From Rhizobium sp. BK313 (GTDB lineage Bacteria; Pseudomonadota; Alphaproteobacteria; Rhizobiales; Rhizobiaceae): a DNA stretch of 64,000 bases. The DNA lies in NCBI RefSeq assembly GCF_014193655.1, contig NZ_JACHZQ010000001.1, positions 434,001 to 498,000 on the forward strand. Reading direction: 5' to 3'. Position 1 is the first letter of the stretch. Every line of letters begins with the position of its first letter. Shown in pieces: positions 8,672-18,267 of the stretch. A program made the translations under genes and the position numbers. Below the pieces are notes generated by a model. The model ran no database searches and had not been told where the DNA came from. It worked only from the letters and a program-made list of their open reading frames with translations.

Positions 8672-8702
8672 GCCTGCGTGCCTCTTCGCGCAGGCATTTT
8701 TT
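8672..8702 (+). terminator. Rho-independent terminator of the GNAT gene
   Basis: A 7-bp perfect stem, GCCTGCG (8672-8678) with CGCAGGC (8689-8695), has a 10-base loop and is followed by A and six T. It stands 35 bases after the acetyltransferase stop codon. Its T-run overlaps the first half-site of the candidate Pho box. Confidence 0.8.
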
Positions 8703-8716
8703 CATTTACCTGTCAT
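8699..8716 (+). promoter_or_regulatory. candidate Pho box upstream of the PhoX phosphatase
   Basis: A perfect PhoB half-site CTGTCAT lies at 8710-8716. Exactly 11 bases upstream is a 5/7 match, TTTTCAT (8699-8705), giving the tandem-repeat geometry of a Pho box. It is 64 bases before the PhoX start codon. No PhoR/PhoB gene is in the window. Confidence 0.5.
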
Positions 8717-8779
8717 ATGGCCAACCTAGAGTTTTCCTGGTCCTAATTTAGGGCAGTTGCTAAACCTGGGGGTAGTGCA

Positions 8780-10771
8780 ATGACCGGAAATCTCACGCAG
8801 AAAGATATATTCCCGACCAGTCAACTGGAAGAGGCCGATGGGGAAGGCCACAATCGTACCGACAATCCGACGATGGGGGAGATCATCGGACGTCGCTTTT
8901 CACGCCGCGGCTTCCTGCAGGGGTCGCTCGCTGTTTCCGCAATCGCTGCGACGGTGGGGCCGCTCGCGTTGGTGAGCGCGGAGAAGGCGCGTGCAGCCGG
9001 CGGCTCGGCTTTCGCTTTCAAGGAAGTCGAGGCCGGTGTCGATGCCGATCATCACGTCGCTGAAGGCTATGACGCCAATGTGCTGCTGCGCTGGGGCGAC
9101 GCGCTCTTTGTCGATTCGCCTGCCTTTGATCCCAAGAACCAGACGGCCGAGGCCCAACGCCGCCAATTCGGCTACAACAATGATTATGTCGGCTATATCC
9201 CGCTGAACGGCTCCTCCGAGCATGGCCTGCTGGTGGTCAATCACGAATATACAAACCCGCATCTGATGTTTCCGGGCCTGGTGACGATCGCCGACGGCAA
9301 GATCAAGCAGGCGCCGCTCAGCCAGGCGCAGGTTGACATTGAAATGGCCGCGCACGGCGGCACCATCGTCGAGATCCGCAAGGTTGACGGCAAGTGGCAG
9401 GTGGTGCCGGACGGCCAATATAACCGCCGCATCACCGCGACGACCGAGATGCAGGTGACCGGCCCGGCCGCCGGCAGTGACCGGCTGAAGACATCGGCCG
9501 ATGCGACCGGCACCAAGGTCATCGGCACGCTGAACAATTGTGCCGGCGGCGTGACGCCCTGGGGCACCTACATCATGGCCGAGGAAAACTTCCACGGTTA
9601 TTTCTCCGGCAAGCTGCCGGAAGGTCATAAGGAAGCCGCCAACTACAAGCGTTACGGCGTACCGGAAGGCGGCTACGAGTGGGCAAATTTTTATGATCGT
9701 TTCGATCTTTCCAAGGAGCCGAACGAGCCGAACCGATACGGCTGGATCGTTGAAGTCGATGCCTTCGATCCGCAGTCGATCCCGAAGAAGCGCACCGCGC
9801 TCGGCCGCGTCAAGCATGAGGGTGCAGCCAATATCGTCTCCAAGGATGGACGCGTGGTCCTCTATCTCGGTGACGATGAACGCTTCGATTATGTCTATAA
9901 GTTCGTGACAGCGGCCACGTATAATGCGGCTGACCGCTCGGCCAATCTCGACTTGCTTGATAGCGGCACGCTTTATGTCGCCAAGTTCTCCGAGGACGGC
10001 ACGCTGCAGTGGCTGCCGCTGAGCTTTGGCCAAGGCCCGCTGACGGCGGAAAACGGGTTTGCCAGCCAGGCTGACGTGCTGATTGAAACACGTCGCGCCG
10101 CCGACCTGCTCGGCGCGACCAAGATGGACCGGCCGGAGGACATCGAGCCTAATGCCGTCAACGGCAAGGTCTATGTCATGCTGACCAACAACACCAAGCG
10201 CAAACCGGAACAGATCGACACCGCCAATCCGCGCGCTGACAACGCTTTCGGTCATATCATCGAGATCAGCGAGGATGACGGCGCGTTTTCCGCGACTTCG
10301 GGTAAGTGGGAAGTGCTGCTGAAATGTGGCGATCCTTCCGTCGCCGATATCGGCGCCTCCTTCTCGACGGACACGACGAAGAACGGTTGGTTCGGCATGC
10401 CGGATAACTGTTCGATCGATGCCGCCGGCCGTCTCTGGGTGGCGACGGACGGCAACAACAACAAGGCGACCGGCCGAACCGACGGCCTCTGGGCCGTCGA
10501 TACGGAAGGCGATGCGCGGGCAACGTCGAAACTGTTCTATCGCGTGCCTGTCGGTGCCGAGCTTTGCGGCCCTCTGTTCCTTCCCGATGATCAGACGGCG
10601 TTCGTTGCTGTACAGCACCCTGGCGATGGCGGCGATGACTGGTCCGGCCACGGCCGTCCATCCTACTATGAGGACCTGTCGACGCGCTGGCCCGACTTCA
10701 AGCCGGACATGCCTGTCCGCCCGGCAGTGGTGGCCATCACCAAGACCGGCGGCGGCAAGATTGCCGTCTAA
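8780..10771 (+). CDS. phoX: PhoX-family (DUF839) phosphatase, Tat-exported
   Basis: A 663-residue protein with a twin-arginine signal: the motif SRRGFLQGS near residues 41-49, a hydrophobic stretch and an Ala-rich cleavage region around residue 73. The rest matches the PhoX/DUF839 beta-propeller family of calcium/iron alkaline phosphatases that free phosphate from organic esters in the periplasm. Recognisable blocks include NNCAGGVTPWGTYIMAEEN near residue 253 and YLGDDERFDYVYKF near 363. The length is normal for the family. A candidate Pho box 64 bases upstream suggests induction by phosphate starvation. The substrate range cannot be told from sequence. Confidence 0.88.
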   Translation: MTGNLTQKDIFPTSQLEEADGEGHNRTDNPTMGEIIGRRFSRRGFLQGSLAVSAIAATVGPLALVSAEKARAAGGSAFAFKEVEAGVDADHHVAEGYDANVLLRWGDALFVDSPAFDPKNQTAEAQRRQFGYNNDYVGYIPLNGSSEHGLLVVNHEYTNPHLMFPGLVTIADGKIKQAPLSQAQVDIEMAAHGGTIVEIRKVDGKWQVVPDGQYNRRITATTEMQVTGPAAGSDRLKTSADATGTKVIGTLNNCAGGVTPWGTYIMAEENFHGYFSGKLPEGHKEAANYKRYGVPEGGYEWANFYDRFDLSKEPNEPNRYGWIVEVDAFDPQSIPKKRTALGRVKHEGAANIVSKDGRVVLYLGDDERFDYVYKFVTAATYNAADRSANLDLLDSGTLYVAKFSEDGTLQWLPLSFGQGPLTAENGFASQADVLIETRRAADLLGATKMDRPEDIEPNAVNGKVYVMLTNNTKRKPEQIDTANPRADNAFGHIIEISEDDGAFSATSGKWEVLLKCGDPSVADIGASFSTDTTKNGWFGMPDNCSIDAAGRLWVATDGNNNKATGRTDGLWAVDTEGDARATSKLFYRVPVGAELCGPLFLPDDQTAFVAVQHPGDGGDDWSGHGRPSYYEDLSTRWPDFKPDMPVRPAVVAITKTGGGKIAV

Positions 10772-10789
10772 AGCTCTGGAACAGAAGCA

Positions 10790-10831
10790 AAAAGTGTCGC
10801 CTCGCTACTATCAGCGGGGCGACAGCTTTTT
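10790..10831. terminator. bidirectional terminator between convergent genes
   Basis: A long stem pairs TGTCGCC plus CGCT (10795-10806) with AGCG plus GGCGACA (10813-10824). It is flanked by A5 on the left and T5 on the right, so it can terminate both strands. It overlaps the stop codon of the minus-strand GNAT gene. Confidence 0.8.
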
Positions 10832-11236
10832 CTGCAGAAAGAAACGGCTGCGGCCAATCGGAAATTCCGGTAGTTCGCCGAAGATGGCATAGCCCTGCCG
10901 CTGATAGGCGCGCAGCGCCTGCGGATTGAAGGTGTCGATCCAGGCGCCGTGGCAGCCACGGGCGATCGCTTCCGTCTCGGCCGCTTCCAGCAGCTTGCCG
11001 GCCGTGCCCTGGCCGCGCAGCGTTTCCGGCACGAACAGCCATTGGGTAAACAGCCAGCCCCAGCCCGTATAGCCGGAGATGCCGCCGATCGTCTTGCCGC
11101 TTTCGTCGCGGATCAGGACAGCGAGCGGGCGACGCCCTGAGGGGCCGATATCGGCGGCGTTATAGGCAGTCAGGCCCTCGCCGATCGCAGCAAGGTCACC
11201 TTCGGAGGGAGCATCCGTCAAATCAAATAGTGGCAT
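10811..11236 (-). CDS. GNAT-family N-acetyltransferase
   Basis: A 141-residue protein with the GNAT acetyl-CoA loop LRGQGTAGKLLEAAETEA near residue 85 and the C-terminal NPQALRAYQRQGYAIFG segment typical of the fold. ATG 11236 is preferred because GGTGA lies five bases upstream; a GTG nine bases further upstream (11245) is possible and would overlap the preceding stop. It follows the amidotransferase-like membrane gene within a few bases and so belongs to the end of the moxR operon. The acceptor substrate is unknown. A bidirectional terminator covers its 3' end. Confidence 0.8.
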   Translation of the reverse strand: MPLFDLTDAPSEGDLAAIGEGLTAYNAADIGPSGRRPLAVLIRDESGKTIGGISGYTGWGWLFTQWLFVPETLRGQGTAGKLLEAAETEAIARGCHGAWIDTFNPQALRAYQRQGYAIFGELPEFPIGRSRFFLQKKLSPR

Positions 11237-11241
11237 GAAAT

Positions 11242-13314
11242 TCACCGTCCTTCACGCCACCACATGGCGGAGAAGGCGAAGAGGAGGGCGGAAAGGCCGG
11301 CAAAGCCCGCAAAGAGAGGCAGCGTGTTGACGCCTTTCAGAACGGTCTCGTCGGTCATGCGGATAGTCAGACGCTGATCGTCGGCGATGCGCACCGCACC
11401 ACGCACCGGCAGGATCGGCGGGACTGTGACACCACCGCCGGCACCGGCGACACGAGTGACGAGCCCCTTCGTCTTTTCCGCCAAAGGTTTCAGCGTTTCA
11501 GTGGTCGAGATCATTGCCTTGAATTCCGGCGCGTCGACGGCACCGACATGCACCAGCGTCGAGAGATTGCCGTCGGTGATCTGATAGAGGCCGATCTCGT
11601 CCATATGCTTCTCAGCCTGAAACAGACCCGGCTGCGTCTGTTTCAACTGCATGGTCTGTGTCTTCCCGGAGGGCGCCCTGATGGTGGCAGGGCCGGGATC
11701 GTCGCCGATCGTCTGGCGAGTGACTTCCAGCGTGCGGCCGGCGGCGCGCGCCGTCAGCGCCTCTTCTTCCAGAGCCGGCTCCTTCAGCAGCCAATGCGCA
11801 ATACGGCGATAGAGCGACACATGCGGTCCGCCGCCTTCAAAGCCGCGCGCCCAGAGCCAGCCTTCGTCTGACAGCAGCATGGCGACGCGGCCCTGGCCGA
11901 CGCGGTTCAGCACCAGCAGCGGATGATTGTCGGCGCCGACCATCACGGTCTGGCCTTGCGGCTTCTCGACATCGACGCTGCGGAACCAGCGGCCCCAATG
12001 CGGCGGCTCGGTGTCCGATCCGTCAAGACCGCGCGTGACCGGATGCTTGCGGCCCTGTTCCGACAGGCGCGGATAGAAGGGCTTCTCGATCATCTGGCCG
12101 GTCGGTTCGGCCGGGAGCACCGAGGAAAGCGGTGTTAACGCGATCGAATTGCCGGCCGCATGTTCGGGACCGGCGGCCACCAGCAACGCGCCGCCGTTTT
12201 CGACATATTGGGCCATGTAATCATAATAGATCGTCGGCAGAACGTTGGGGCGGTCCTGATAACGGTCGAAAATGATCAGGTCGAAAGAATTGATCTTGTC
12301 GACGAAGAGTTCGCGTGTTGGGAAAGCAATCAGCGACAACTCGTTGATCGGCGTACCATCCTGCTTATCCGGCGGACGCAGAATGGTGAAATGGACGAGG
12401 TCGACGGAGGCGTCTGATTTCAGGAGATTGCGCCAGGCGCGCTCGCCGGCATGCGGCTCGCCGGAAACGAGCAGCACGCGCATGTTCTGGCGGATGCCCT
12501 CGATCAGTTGAACCGTGCGGTTGTTGATGGGCGTCACTTCGCCCGGCACTTCGGCGACGGCGAACTCGAGCACGCTGTTGCCTGCGCGCGGCACCTTGAA
12601 GCTGAAGGGCGTGTCCTGGCCGGGCGTTGCCTGCAGCGTGGCAATCTCATCGCCGTTCATCCGGACGGTCACGGCTGCGGAGCCGCCCGGGCTCTTGCCG
12701 TCATCGACCACGCGTAGCACGAGCTGCTGTTCATCGTTGACGATGCCGAAGCGAGGCGCGCGCACCACCTCGATGCGCCGATCGAACTCGTCCGGCTTGC
12801 CCGTAATCAGACCGTGGATCGGCGCGTCGAAGCCGAGCGCCTGATTGACGCCGGGAATATCGTGGATCTGACCGTCGGTCAGGAAGATCGCGCCGCCGAC
12901 ACGGGCAGGCGGCACATCGGCGATCGCCGAGGAGAGTGCAGCGAAGAGCCGTGTTGAGGGCGACTCGGATTCGGCAGGTTCGCGCACCTCGACGATGCGA
13001 GGCTCGATGCGCGGGAATTGCGCCAGTCGGTCTTGAAGGGCCGCCAGAGCATCGTCGGTCATCTTGAGGCGCTCCGGCGTCTCTTGGCTCGGACTACGGT
13101 CGACGATGACGGGGACGATGGTGGAGAGCTGGTCGCGGTCCTCCTGCATCAGCACGGGATTGGCAAGGGCGGCCAGCAGGGCGAATGCCGCGAGCGCGCG
13201 GATCCAACTGCCGCGCATGCGCCGGTAGACCGCGAGCGCGGCGATGCCAAGCGTCAACACCGCAAGGGCGGCGAGAACTGGCCAGGGCAGGAAAGGGGCG
13301 AAACCGATATTCAT
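11242..13314 (-). CDS. membrane protein with glutamine-amidotransferase-like domain
   Basis: A 690-residue protein with two N-terminal membrane helices (about residues 8-28 and 37-55), a large periplasmic region and one C-terminal helix (about 663-683). The middle contains a flavodoxin-like, class I glutamine-amidotransferase-like segment (DLIIFDRYQD, then YVENGGALLVAAGPEH near 380) without an obvious Cys nucleophile. This layout is typical of the last large protein of alphaproteobacterial MoxR-DUF58-BatA clusters. It starts one base after the stop of the upstream gene, so translation is probably coupled. Its task is unknown; envelope maintenance or protein-complex maturation with the MoxR ATPase is an inference. 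Confidence 0.78.
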   Translation of the reverse strand: MNIGFAPFLPWPVLAALAVLTLGIAALAVYRRMRGSWIRALAAFALLAALANPVLMQEDRDQLSTIVPVIVDRSPSQETPERLKMTDDALAALQDRLAQFPRIEPRIVEVREPAESESPSTRLFAALSSAIADVPPARVGGAIFLTDGQIHDIPGVNQALGFDAPIHGLITGKPDEFDRRIEVVRAPRFGIVNDEQQLVLRVVDDGKSPGGSAAVTVRMNGDEIATLQATPGQDTPFSFKVPRAGNSVLEFAVAEVPGEVTPINNRTVQLIEGIRQNMRVLLVSGEPHAGERAWRNLLKSDASVDLVHFTILRPPDKQDGTPINELSLIAFPTRELFVDKINSFDLIIFDRYQDRPNVLPTIYYDYMAQYVENGGALLVAAGPEHAAGNSIALTPLSSVLPAEPTGQMIEKPFYPRLSEQGRKHPVTRGLDGSDTEPPHWGRWFRSVDVEKPQGQTVMVGADNHPLLVLNRVGQGRVAMLLSDEGWLWARGFEGGGPHVSLYRRIAHWLLKEPALEEEALTARAAGRTLEVTRQTIGDDPGPATIRAPSGKTQTMQLKQTQPGLFQAEKHMDEIGLYQITDGNLSTLVHVGAVDAPEFKAMISTTETLKPLAEKTKGLVTRVAGAGGGVTVPPILPVRGAVRIADDQRLTIRMTDETVLKGVNTLPLFAGFAGLSALLFAFSAMWWREGR

Positions 13315-13315
13315 C

Positions 13316-16141
13316 TCATTGCCCCAATCGTTCCAGGATGTCCGGAATATGCACCTGGTCGGACTTATAGTTACCGGTCAGCATGTACATCATGATGTTA
13401 ACGCCGGTGCGATAGGCATATTCGCGCTGCGTCTCATCGGGCGGCACGGTCGGCAGCAGCGGCGAGCCATTGTCGTCGGTCGCCCAGGCGCCGGCGAAAT
13501 CGTTGCCCGTGATCATGATCGGGGTCACGCCGTCCGAAGAGGCGACTGCGTTGCCGTCGCTGCGCGTATCCTGCCGCGCCTCGATCCAGAGCGGGCTGTC
13601 GGCGTAGCGGCCGGGAAAGCTGGACAGCAGATAGAAGGATTTCGTCAGTACGTGTCCTGACGGCACGGGCTCCAGCGCCGGAATGTCGAGATTGGCAAGG
13701 ATCGCCTGCAGCCGTTGGCCGTTCGGGCTCGGCGTGGTGTTGTCGCCCATCGTGTCGATGGCGTCACGCGTATCGAAGAGCACGGTGCCGCCGTTGCGCA
13801 TATAGGCGTCGATGCGGTTGATGGCGTCATTGGACGGCATCGGCGCGGTGGCGGAAATCGGCCAATAAATGATGGGGTAGAAGGCAAGCTCGTCCTTGGC
13901 GGGGTCCAGACCGATTGGTGGGCCAGGCTCCAGCGTCGTGCGATAGGTGAGGAAATCGGAGAGACCGGCAAGGCCGCGCTCGGAAATATGGTCGACGTCG
14001 GATTCGCCGGTGACGACATAGGCGAGATGCGTCTTGTCGAGCCTCGAATAGATCGTGTCGTCGCCGGGCTTGGAATCATCGGCCCAGGTGCTCGTCGGAT
14101 GCAGGAAGGCGGCAACCGAGATTGCCAGCAACAGCACTGCGGCACCACCGGCGATCGTTTTCGTCGATCTCCTGAGGCGCGGGAAGGCACCATTCATAAA
14201 GAGTACGATCAGGCTGTCTGCCAAAAGCACAAGGAAGGCGATGGTGAACAGGATCGGCTTGGCCGACCAAGCCTCGCCGCCGATAAGACCCTCACGCGCG
14301 ACCGACAGGCTCGCGCCGGAGGCATCCAGCGGCTTGAGCTCCGTGCCGTCGGACAGGACATTGAGCGCGGTAAAGCCTTCCTCCGAGCCGTAGAGGCCGG
14401 GCGGATTGTCGAAATTGGCAGCGATTGCGCCTTTGTTGTTCGGGTCGAGCGGACGGGCATTGCCGGTTTCGCTGGTCAGTACGCCTTTGGCGGTCAGCAG
14501 CCGGAACGGGGGCATGGCTTCGCTGGTTTTCGGCGCGCTTTCGGTCGAGGTGACGCCACCGGAACGAGACAATTGGACGATACGGCGGAGCATCTCGACG
14601 AAGTCGCCTGAGATCGGCAGATCGGACCATTCGGGTTCGGCGCTGACATGGAACAGCACGATGCGGCCGGCCTGCATCTGCTTTTCGGTCACCAGCGGCG
14701 TTCCGTCGGCAAGGCTTGCCCATGTGCGCTCGGCAAGATCGGGTGTCGGCTCAGCCAGCACCTGCCGCTTGATAAGGACGTCGGTCGGCTTCGGCATGCC
14801 GGCAAAGGGGCCGAAGGAGGGGAAATCGGCAAGGGGCTGCGGTTCGGCCCAGGAGAGCGCACCGCCGAAAGTACGTTCACCCTGGCGCAAGGTCACCGGC
14901 ACCAACGGGTCATCGGCGGGAGCGGCGGCAAGGCGCGGCCCGGCGAAGCGCACCAGCGTGCCGCCGTTCTGGATCCATTGCTGCAGCGGCGCATAGCTTT
15001 CCTGCGGCAGGCGACCGACGTCGGCCATGATGATGACGGACGGATTGCCGGCGAGCAGCTCGGGGATCGACTTTGCCAAATCCGCGCTGTTCGGCTGGAC
15101 CAGATCGGCATAGGGCTGCAAGGCGCGCTGGATGTAATAGAGCGGCGACAGGATCGGCTGGAATTCGTCGGCGGCCTGCCCGGACAGCAGCGCCACGCGG
15201 CGGCGCTTGAAACCGTCATCGAGCAGATGCACGGCGCCAGCGCTCGCGTGGCGGTCGATGCTGATGCGGGCAAAATCATTGCGCATCTCGAAGGGGGCGG
15301 CGATGGTGCCGGTCGCGACGGTCTGGCCGCCGCTGAAATTCAACGAACCAGCCGCGATCGGCCGCCCCTGGTTGTCCAGCGCGCTGAGCCCCAGCCGGAG
15401 CGGGCTGTTGCTGTTGAGCCGCGTCGCGGTGACGGTCATGTTGTCGGCGGCGTTGGTGGCGCCGGTGATTGCCAACACTTCGCTACCGTCGCCTTCGATC
15501 AGGCGCAAATCGCTGGGCTCCAAGGCGGCGAGCTGGTTGAGAATATCGTCCTTGTCCTTGCTTTCGACGCCATCGGAGAGGAAGGCGATCGTACCTGGCT
15601 TGGTGCCGTTCAAAGCTGCCTTGACCGCTTGGGCTGCGCGCTGGCGATCCGGCACCAGCGGCCTTGCATTGGCCGCATGCAGCTTGTCGCGGGCGGCGGT
15701 GGCAGCGCCGGGCGTGGTGTCGTTGCTGTGGTCTGCGGTGAAGGCGATGGAGACGGGGATGCCTTTGGCATCGGCATCGTCGATCAGCGCATCGGCGGTC
15801 TGCACGCGGCGATCCCAGTCGGTGGCGCTCGCCCAGCTATTGTCGATGAAGAGTACCAAAGGCCCGCTGCTCGACAGTGTATTGGTGCGCGGATTGAACA
15901 TTGGATTGGCGATGGCGAGGATGACGAGAGCAGCAAGCACCATACGTAGCAGCGTCAACCACCACGGACTGCGCGCCGGCGTTTCCTCGCGCTTCAGAAC
16001 CGTTGCCAGGATACGCAACGGCGGAAAGACTTCCGCCCTCGGATGCGGCGGCGTCAGGCGCAGCAACCACCAGATCGCTGGAAGCAGGATCAAAGCGCCG
16101 AGGATCGCCGGCGAGGCGAAAGCGAAGGAGAGACCGCTCAT
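13316..16141 (-). CDS. BatA-like membrane protein with VWA-like and DUF4159 domains
   Basis: A 941-residue protein. The N-terminus has the BatA-type pair of helices (AILGALILLPAIWWLLRL, then ALVILAIANPMFNPR) followed by a von Willebrand A-like domain (VLFIDNSWASATDWDRR near 100). A membrane helix pair lies near residues 630-680. The C-terminal ~210 residues match DUF4159 (AYVVTGESDVDHISERGLAG through YRTGVNIMMYMLTGNYKSDQ). The metal site of the VWA domain is DNSWA rather than DxSxS, so the MIDAS is only partly kept. It overlaps the DUF58 stop by 4 bases (ATGA), showing one operon with the MoxR ATPase. Confidence 0.82.
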   Translation of the reverse strand: MSGLSFAFASPAILGALILLPAIWWLLRLTPPHPRAEVFPPLRILATVLKREETPARSPWWLTLLRMVLAALVILAIANPMFNPRTNTLSSSGPLVLFIDNSWASATDWDRRVQTADALIDDADAKGIPVSIAFTADHSNDTTPGAATAARDKLHAANARPLVPDRQRAAQAVKAALNGTKPGTIAFLSDGVESKDKDDILNQLAALEPSDLRLIEGDGSEVLAITGATNAADNMTVTATRLNSNSPLRLGLSALDNQGRPIAAGSLNFSGGQTVATGTIAAPFEMRNDFARISIDRHASAGAVHLLDDGFKRRRVALLSGQAADEFQPILSPLYYIQRALQPYADLVQPNSADLAKSIPELLAGNPSVIIMADVGRLPQESYAPLQQWIQNGGTLVRFAGPRLAAAPADDPLVPVTLRQGERTFGGALSWAEPQPLADFPSFGPFAGMPKPTDVLIKRQVLAEPTPDLAERTWASLADGTPLVTEKQMQAGRIVLFHVSAEPEWSDLPISGDFVEMLRRIVQLSRSGGVTSTESAPKTSEAMPPFRLLTAKGVLTSETGNARPLDPNNKGAIAANFDNPPGLYGSEEGFTALNVLSDGTELKPLDASGASLSVAREGLIGGEAWSAKPILFTIAFLVLLADSLIVLFMNGAFPRLRRSTKTIAGGAAVLLLAISVAAFLHPTSTWADDSKPGDDTIYSRLDKTHLAYVVTGESDVDHISERGLAGLSDFLTYRTTLEPGPPIGLDPAKDELAFYPIIYWPISATAPMPSNDAINRIDAYMRNGGTVLFDTRDAIDTMGDNTTPSPNGQRLQAILANLDIPALEPVPSGHVLTKSFYLLSSFPGRYADSPLWIEARQDTRSDGNAVASSDGVTPIMITGNDFAGAWATDDNGSPLLPTVPPDETQREYAYRTGVNIMMYMLTGNYKSDQVHIPDILERLGQ

Positions 16142-17058
16142 GGCTGCCCCCCAACTGTCGCTTTGGCCGGCATGCCGGAGAGATACATATGGACGGCGAC
16201 CAGCGCCTCCGACGCCAGCCGGTCGGTGCGGTGGCTCACAAAGGTCCAGCCGAGATGACGCAGCGCCTGGCCTAGATTTTCGCGGCGAGCGAGATAGGCG
16301 CGGTGATAATCCTCGCGCAGGTTTTCCGCACGGCCTGCCACCAGCTTCGCGCCGCTTTCCGGATCGCTAAATTCGGTGCGGCCACTATAGGGGAAGACTT
16401 CCTCGGCCGGGTCGGCGACCTCGACCACATGGCCGCGCAATCCCCGGCGGGCAAGCGGCCCTATCCGGCCCATGACACTGTCGGCATCGTCCAGAAAATC
16501 GCCAATCAGCACGATGTCGCTCCAGCCGCGGATCATGGCGGTCTGCGGCAGGCCACCTTCGAGTGGAGTGTGCATCAGCGCCGCCGCAAGCCGTTCGGCG
16601 GCGTTGCGGGCGGAGACCGGCTCCATGATGCCGGGGCAGCCGATACGTTCGCCGGAACGGGCGAGGATTTCGGCCAGCGCCAGCATCAGCACCAGCGCGC
16701 GACCTTCCTTCGAGACATGGCTGTAGGTCGATTTGTACATCATCGACGGCGACATGTCGGCCCAGAGCCAGATCGTATGAGCCGCTTCCCATTCGTGGTC
16801 GCGGATATAGGTATGGTCGTCGCGGGCCGAGCGGCGCCAGTCGATACGCGACAGGCTTTCGCCCTCGCTATAGGGGCGGAACTGCCAGAAATTCTCTCCG
16901 ATGCCGCGCTTGCGCCGGCCGTGCCAGCCGGCAATCACGGTATTGGCGATGCGCTTGGCTTCGACAAGGCAATCCGGCACGAGGGCGGCGCGGCTGCGGG
17001 CGCGGGAGAGGGCATCATTGCCTGGGGTCGGGCTGACGATCTGTCCGATGGATGCCAC
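16138..17058 (-). CDS. DUF58 domain protein of the MoxR cluster
   Basis: A 306-residue soluble protein. The DUF58 signature appears near residue 68 (GESLSRIDWRRSARDDHTYIRDHEWE), and a VWA-like fold follows. The start codon is GTG, with GGAG upstream. DUF58 proteins are near-constant partners of MoxR AAA+ ATPases and are thought to present substrates to them. It lies 27 bases after the moxR stop and overlaps the next gene by 4 bases, so the four genes form one minus-strand operon. Confidence 0.87.
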   Translation of the reverse strand: MASIGQIVSPTPGNDALSRARSRAALVPDCLVEAKRIANTVIAGWHGRRKRGIGENFWQFRPYSEGESLSRIDWRRSARDDHTYIRDHEWEAAHTIWLWADMSPSMMYKSTYSHVSKEGRALVLMLALAEILARSGERIGCPGIMEPVSARNAAERLAAALMHTPLEGGLPQTAMIRGWSDIVLIGDFLDDADSVMGRIGPLARRGLRGHVVEVADPAEEVFPYSGRTEFSDPESGAKLVAGRAENLREDYHRAYLARRENLGQALRHLGWTFVSHRTDRLASEALVAVHMYLSGMPAKATVGGQP

Positions 17059-17085
17059 GCGTTATACTCTCCTCGACACCCGGGG

Positions 17086-18099
17086 TTACGATCTAGACTG
17101 CTTGATCAGCCCTGCGATAACATCTCGCACCGACATGCCTTCGGCGCGAGCCGCAAAGGTCAGCGCCATCCGATGCTCCAGCACGGGCTCGGCCAGCGCA
17201 TGCACATCATCGAGCGACGGCGCAAGCCGGCCTTCATAGAGCGCACGAGCGCGGGCGCAGAGCATCATCGCCTGGCCGGCGCGCGGACCAGGACCCCAGG
17301 CGACGTGCTTGTCGGTCGCTTCATTGCCCTGACCGGGGCGGGCGGAACGCACTAAGGAGAGAATGGCGTCGACAACGCCATCGCTGACCGGCATCCGGCG
17401 GATCAGCTTCTGGATTTCCATCAATCGCTCGGCATCGATTACGGCGTGCGGCGTTGCTTCGCCGAGGCCCGTGGTTTCGAGCAGGATCTTGCGTTCGTCG
17501 GCAAGTTCCGGATAGTCGACGTCGACCTGCAGCAGGAAGCGGTCCAACTGCGCTTCCGGCAGCGGATAGGTGCCTTCCTGCTCCAGCGGGTTCTGGGTTG
17601 CCAGGACGTGGAACGGCGCAGGCAAATCGTAGCGCTGACCGGCAATGGTGACGTGATATTCCTGCATCGACTGCAGCAGCGCCGACTGGGTGCGCGGCGA
17701 AGCGCGGTTGATCTCGTCGGCCATCAGCAATTGCGCGAAGACCGGACCCTTGACGAAACGGAAGGAGCGACGGCCGCTTTCATCCTGGTCCATGACTTCC
17801 GAGCCGAGGATATCTGACGGCATCAGGTCCGGCGTGAACTGTACGCGGTTGGCGGCAAGGCCGAGGACGGCGCCGAGCGTAGTCACCAGCTTGGTCTTGG
17901 CAAGGCCCGGTACGCCGACAAGCAGCGCATGGCCGCCGGCCAGCACGGCAAGAAGCGTATTCTCAACGACGCTTTCCTGGCCGAAGATAACCTTCGAGAC
18001 TTCGGCGCGAATGGAGGCGATATCGCTCAACGCCTGTTCGGCGGATGCGATGATGGCCTGGTCGTCGAGGCTCGTTTCGGTCGATTTGATCATGCCCAT
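17086..18099 (-). CDS. MoxR-family AAA+ ATPase
   Basis: A 337-residue ATPase from ATG 18099, which has GGAG six bases upstream; a TTG at 18111 is in frame but less likely. Walker A is [10 protein letters not shown] near residue 60, Walker B is [13 protein letters not shown] near 122, followed by sensor I in [22 protein letters not shown], the hallmark of the MoxR family. These ATPases act as chaperones for complex assembly or metal insertion, usually with DUF58 and VWA proteins such as those encoded just downstream. It is the first gene of the operon. The client protein is unknown. Confidence 0.9.
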   Translation of the reverse strand: MGMIKSTETSLDDQAIIASAEQALSDIASIRAEVSKVIFGQESVVENTLLAVLAGGHALLVGVPGLAKTKLVTTLGAVLGLAANRVQFTPDLMPSDILGSEVMDQDESGRRSFRFVKGPVFAQLLMADEINRASPRTQSALLQSMQEYHVTIAGQRYDLPAPFHVLATQNPLEQEGTYPLPEAQLDRFLLQVDVDYPELADERKILLETTGLGEATPHAVIDAERLMEIQKLIRRMPVSDGVVDAILSLVRSARPGQGNEATDKHVAWGPGPRAGQAMMLCARARALYEGRLAPSLDDVHALAEPVLEHRMALTFAARAEGMSVRDVIAGLIKQSRS

Positions 18100-18267
18100 T
18101 TGCGTCTCCAACGGCTGAAAAACGGTACGCGCGATTCGCAGACCTTACACATTTGCCTCATAATCAATACAACTTATCGCCATGAAGATGGCTGACAAGC
18201 GCGTTTCGAATGACTATCTCGTGAGAAACGGTCGTAATCGTGACTAAGCACAAACCGGGACGGAAGA

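Noticed and set aside
8900..10651. 583-codon minus-strand ORF opposite the PhoX gene
   Set aside because: It lies wholly antisense to a well-supported gene, has no ribosome binding site and no recognisable domain. High-GC coding DNA commonly leaves such frames open.
14648..15949. 433-codon plus-strand ORF inside the BatA-like gene
   Set aside because: Same reason: an antisense shadow of a gene with clear domains.
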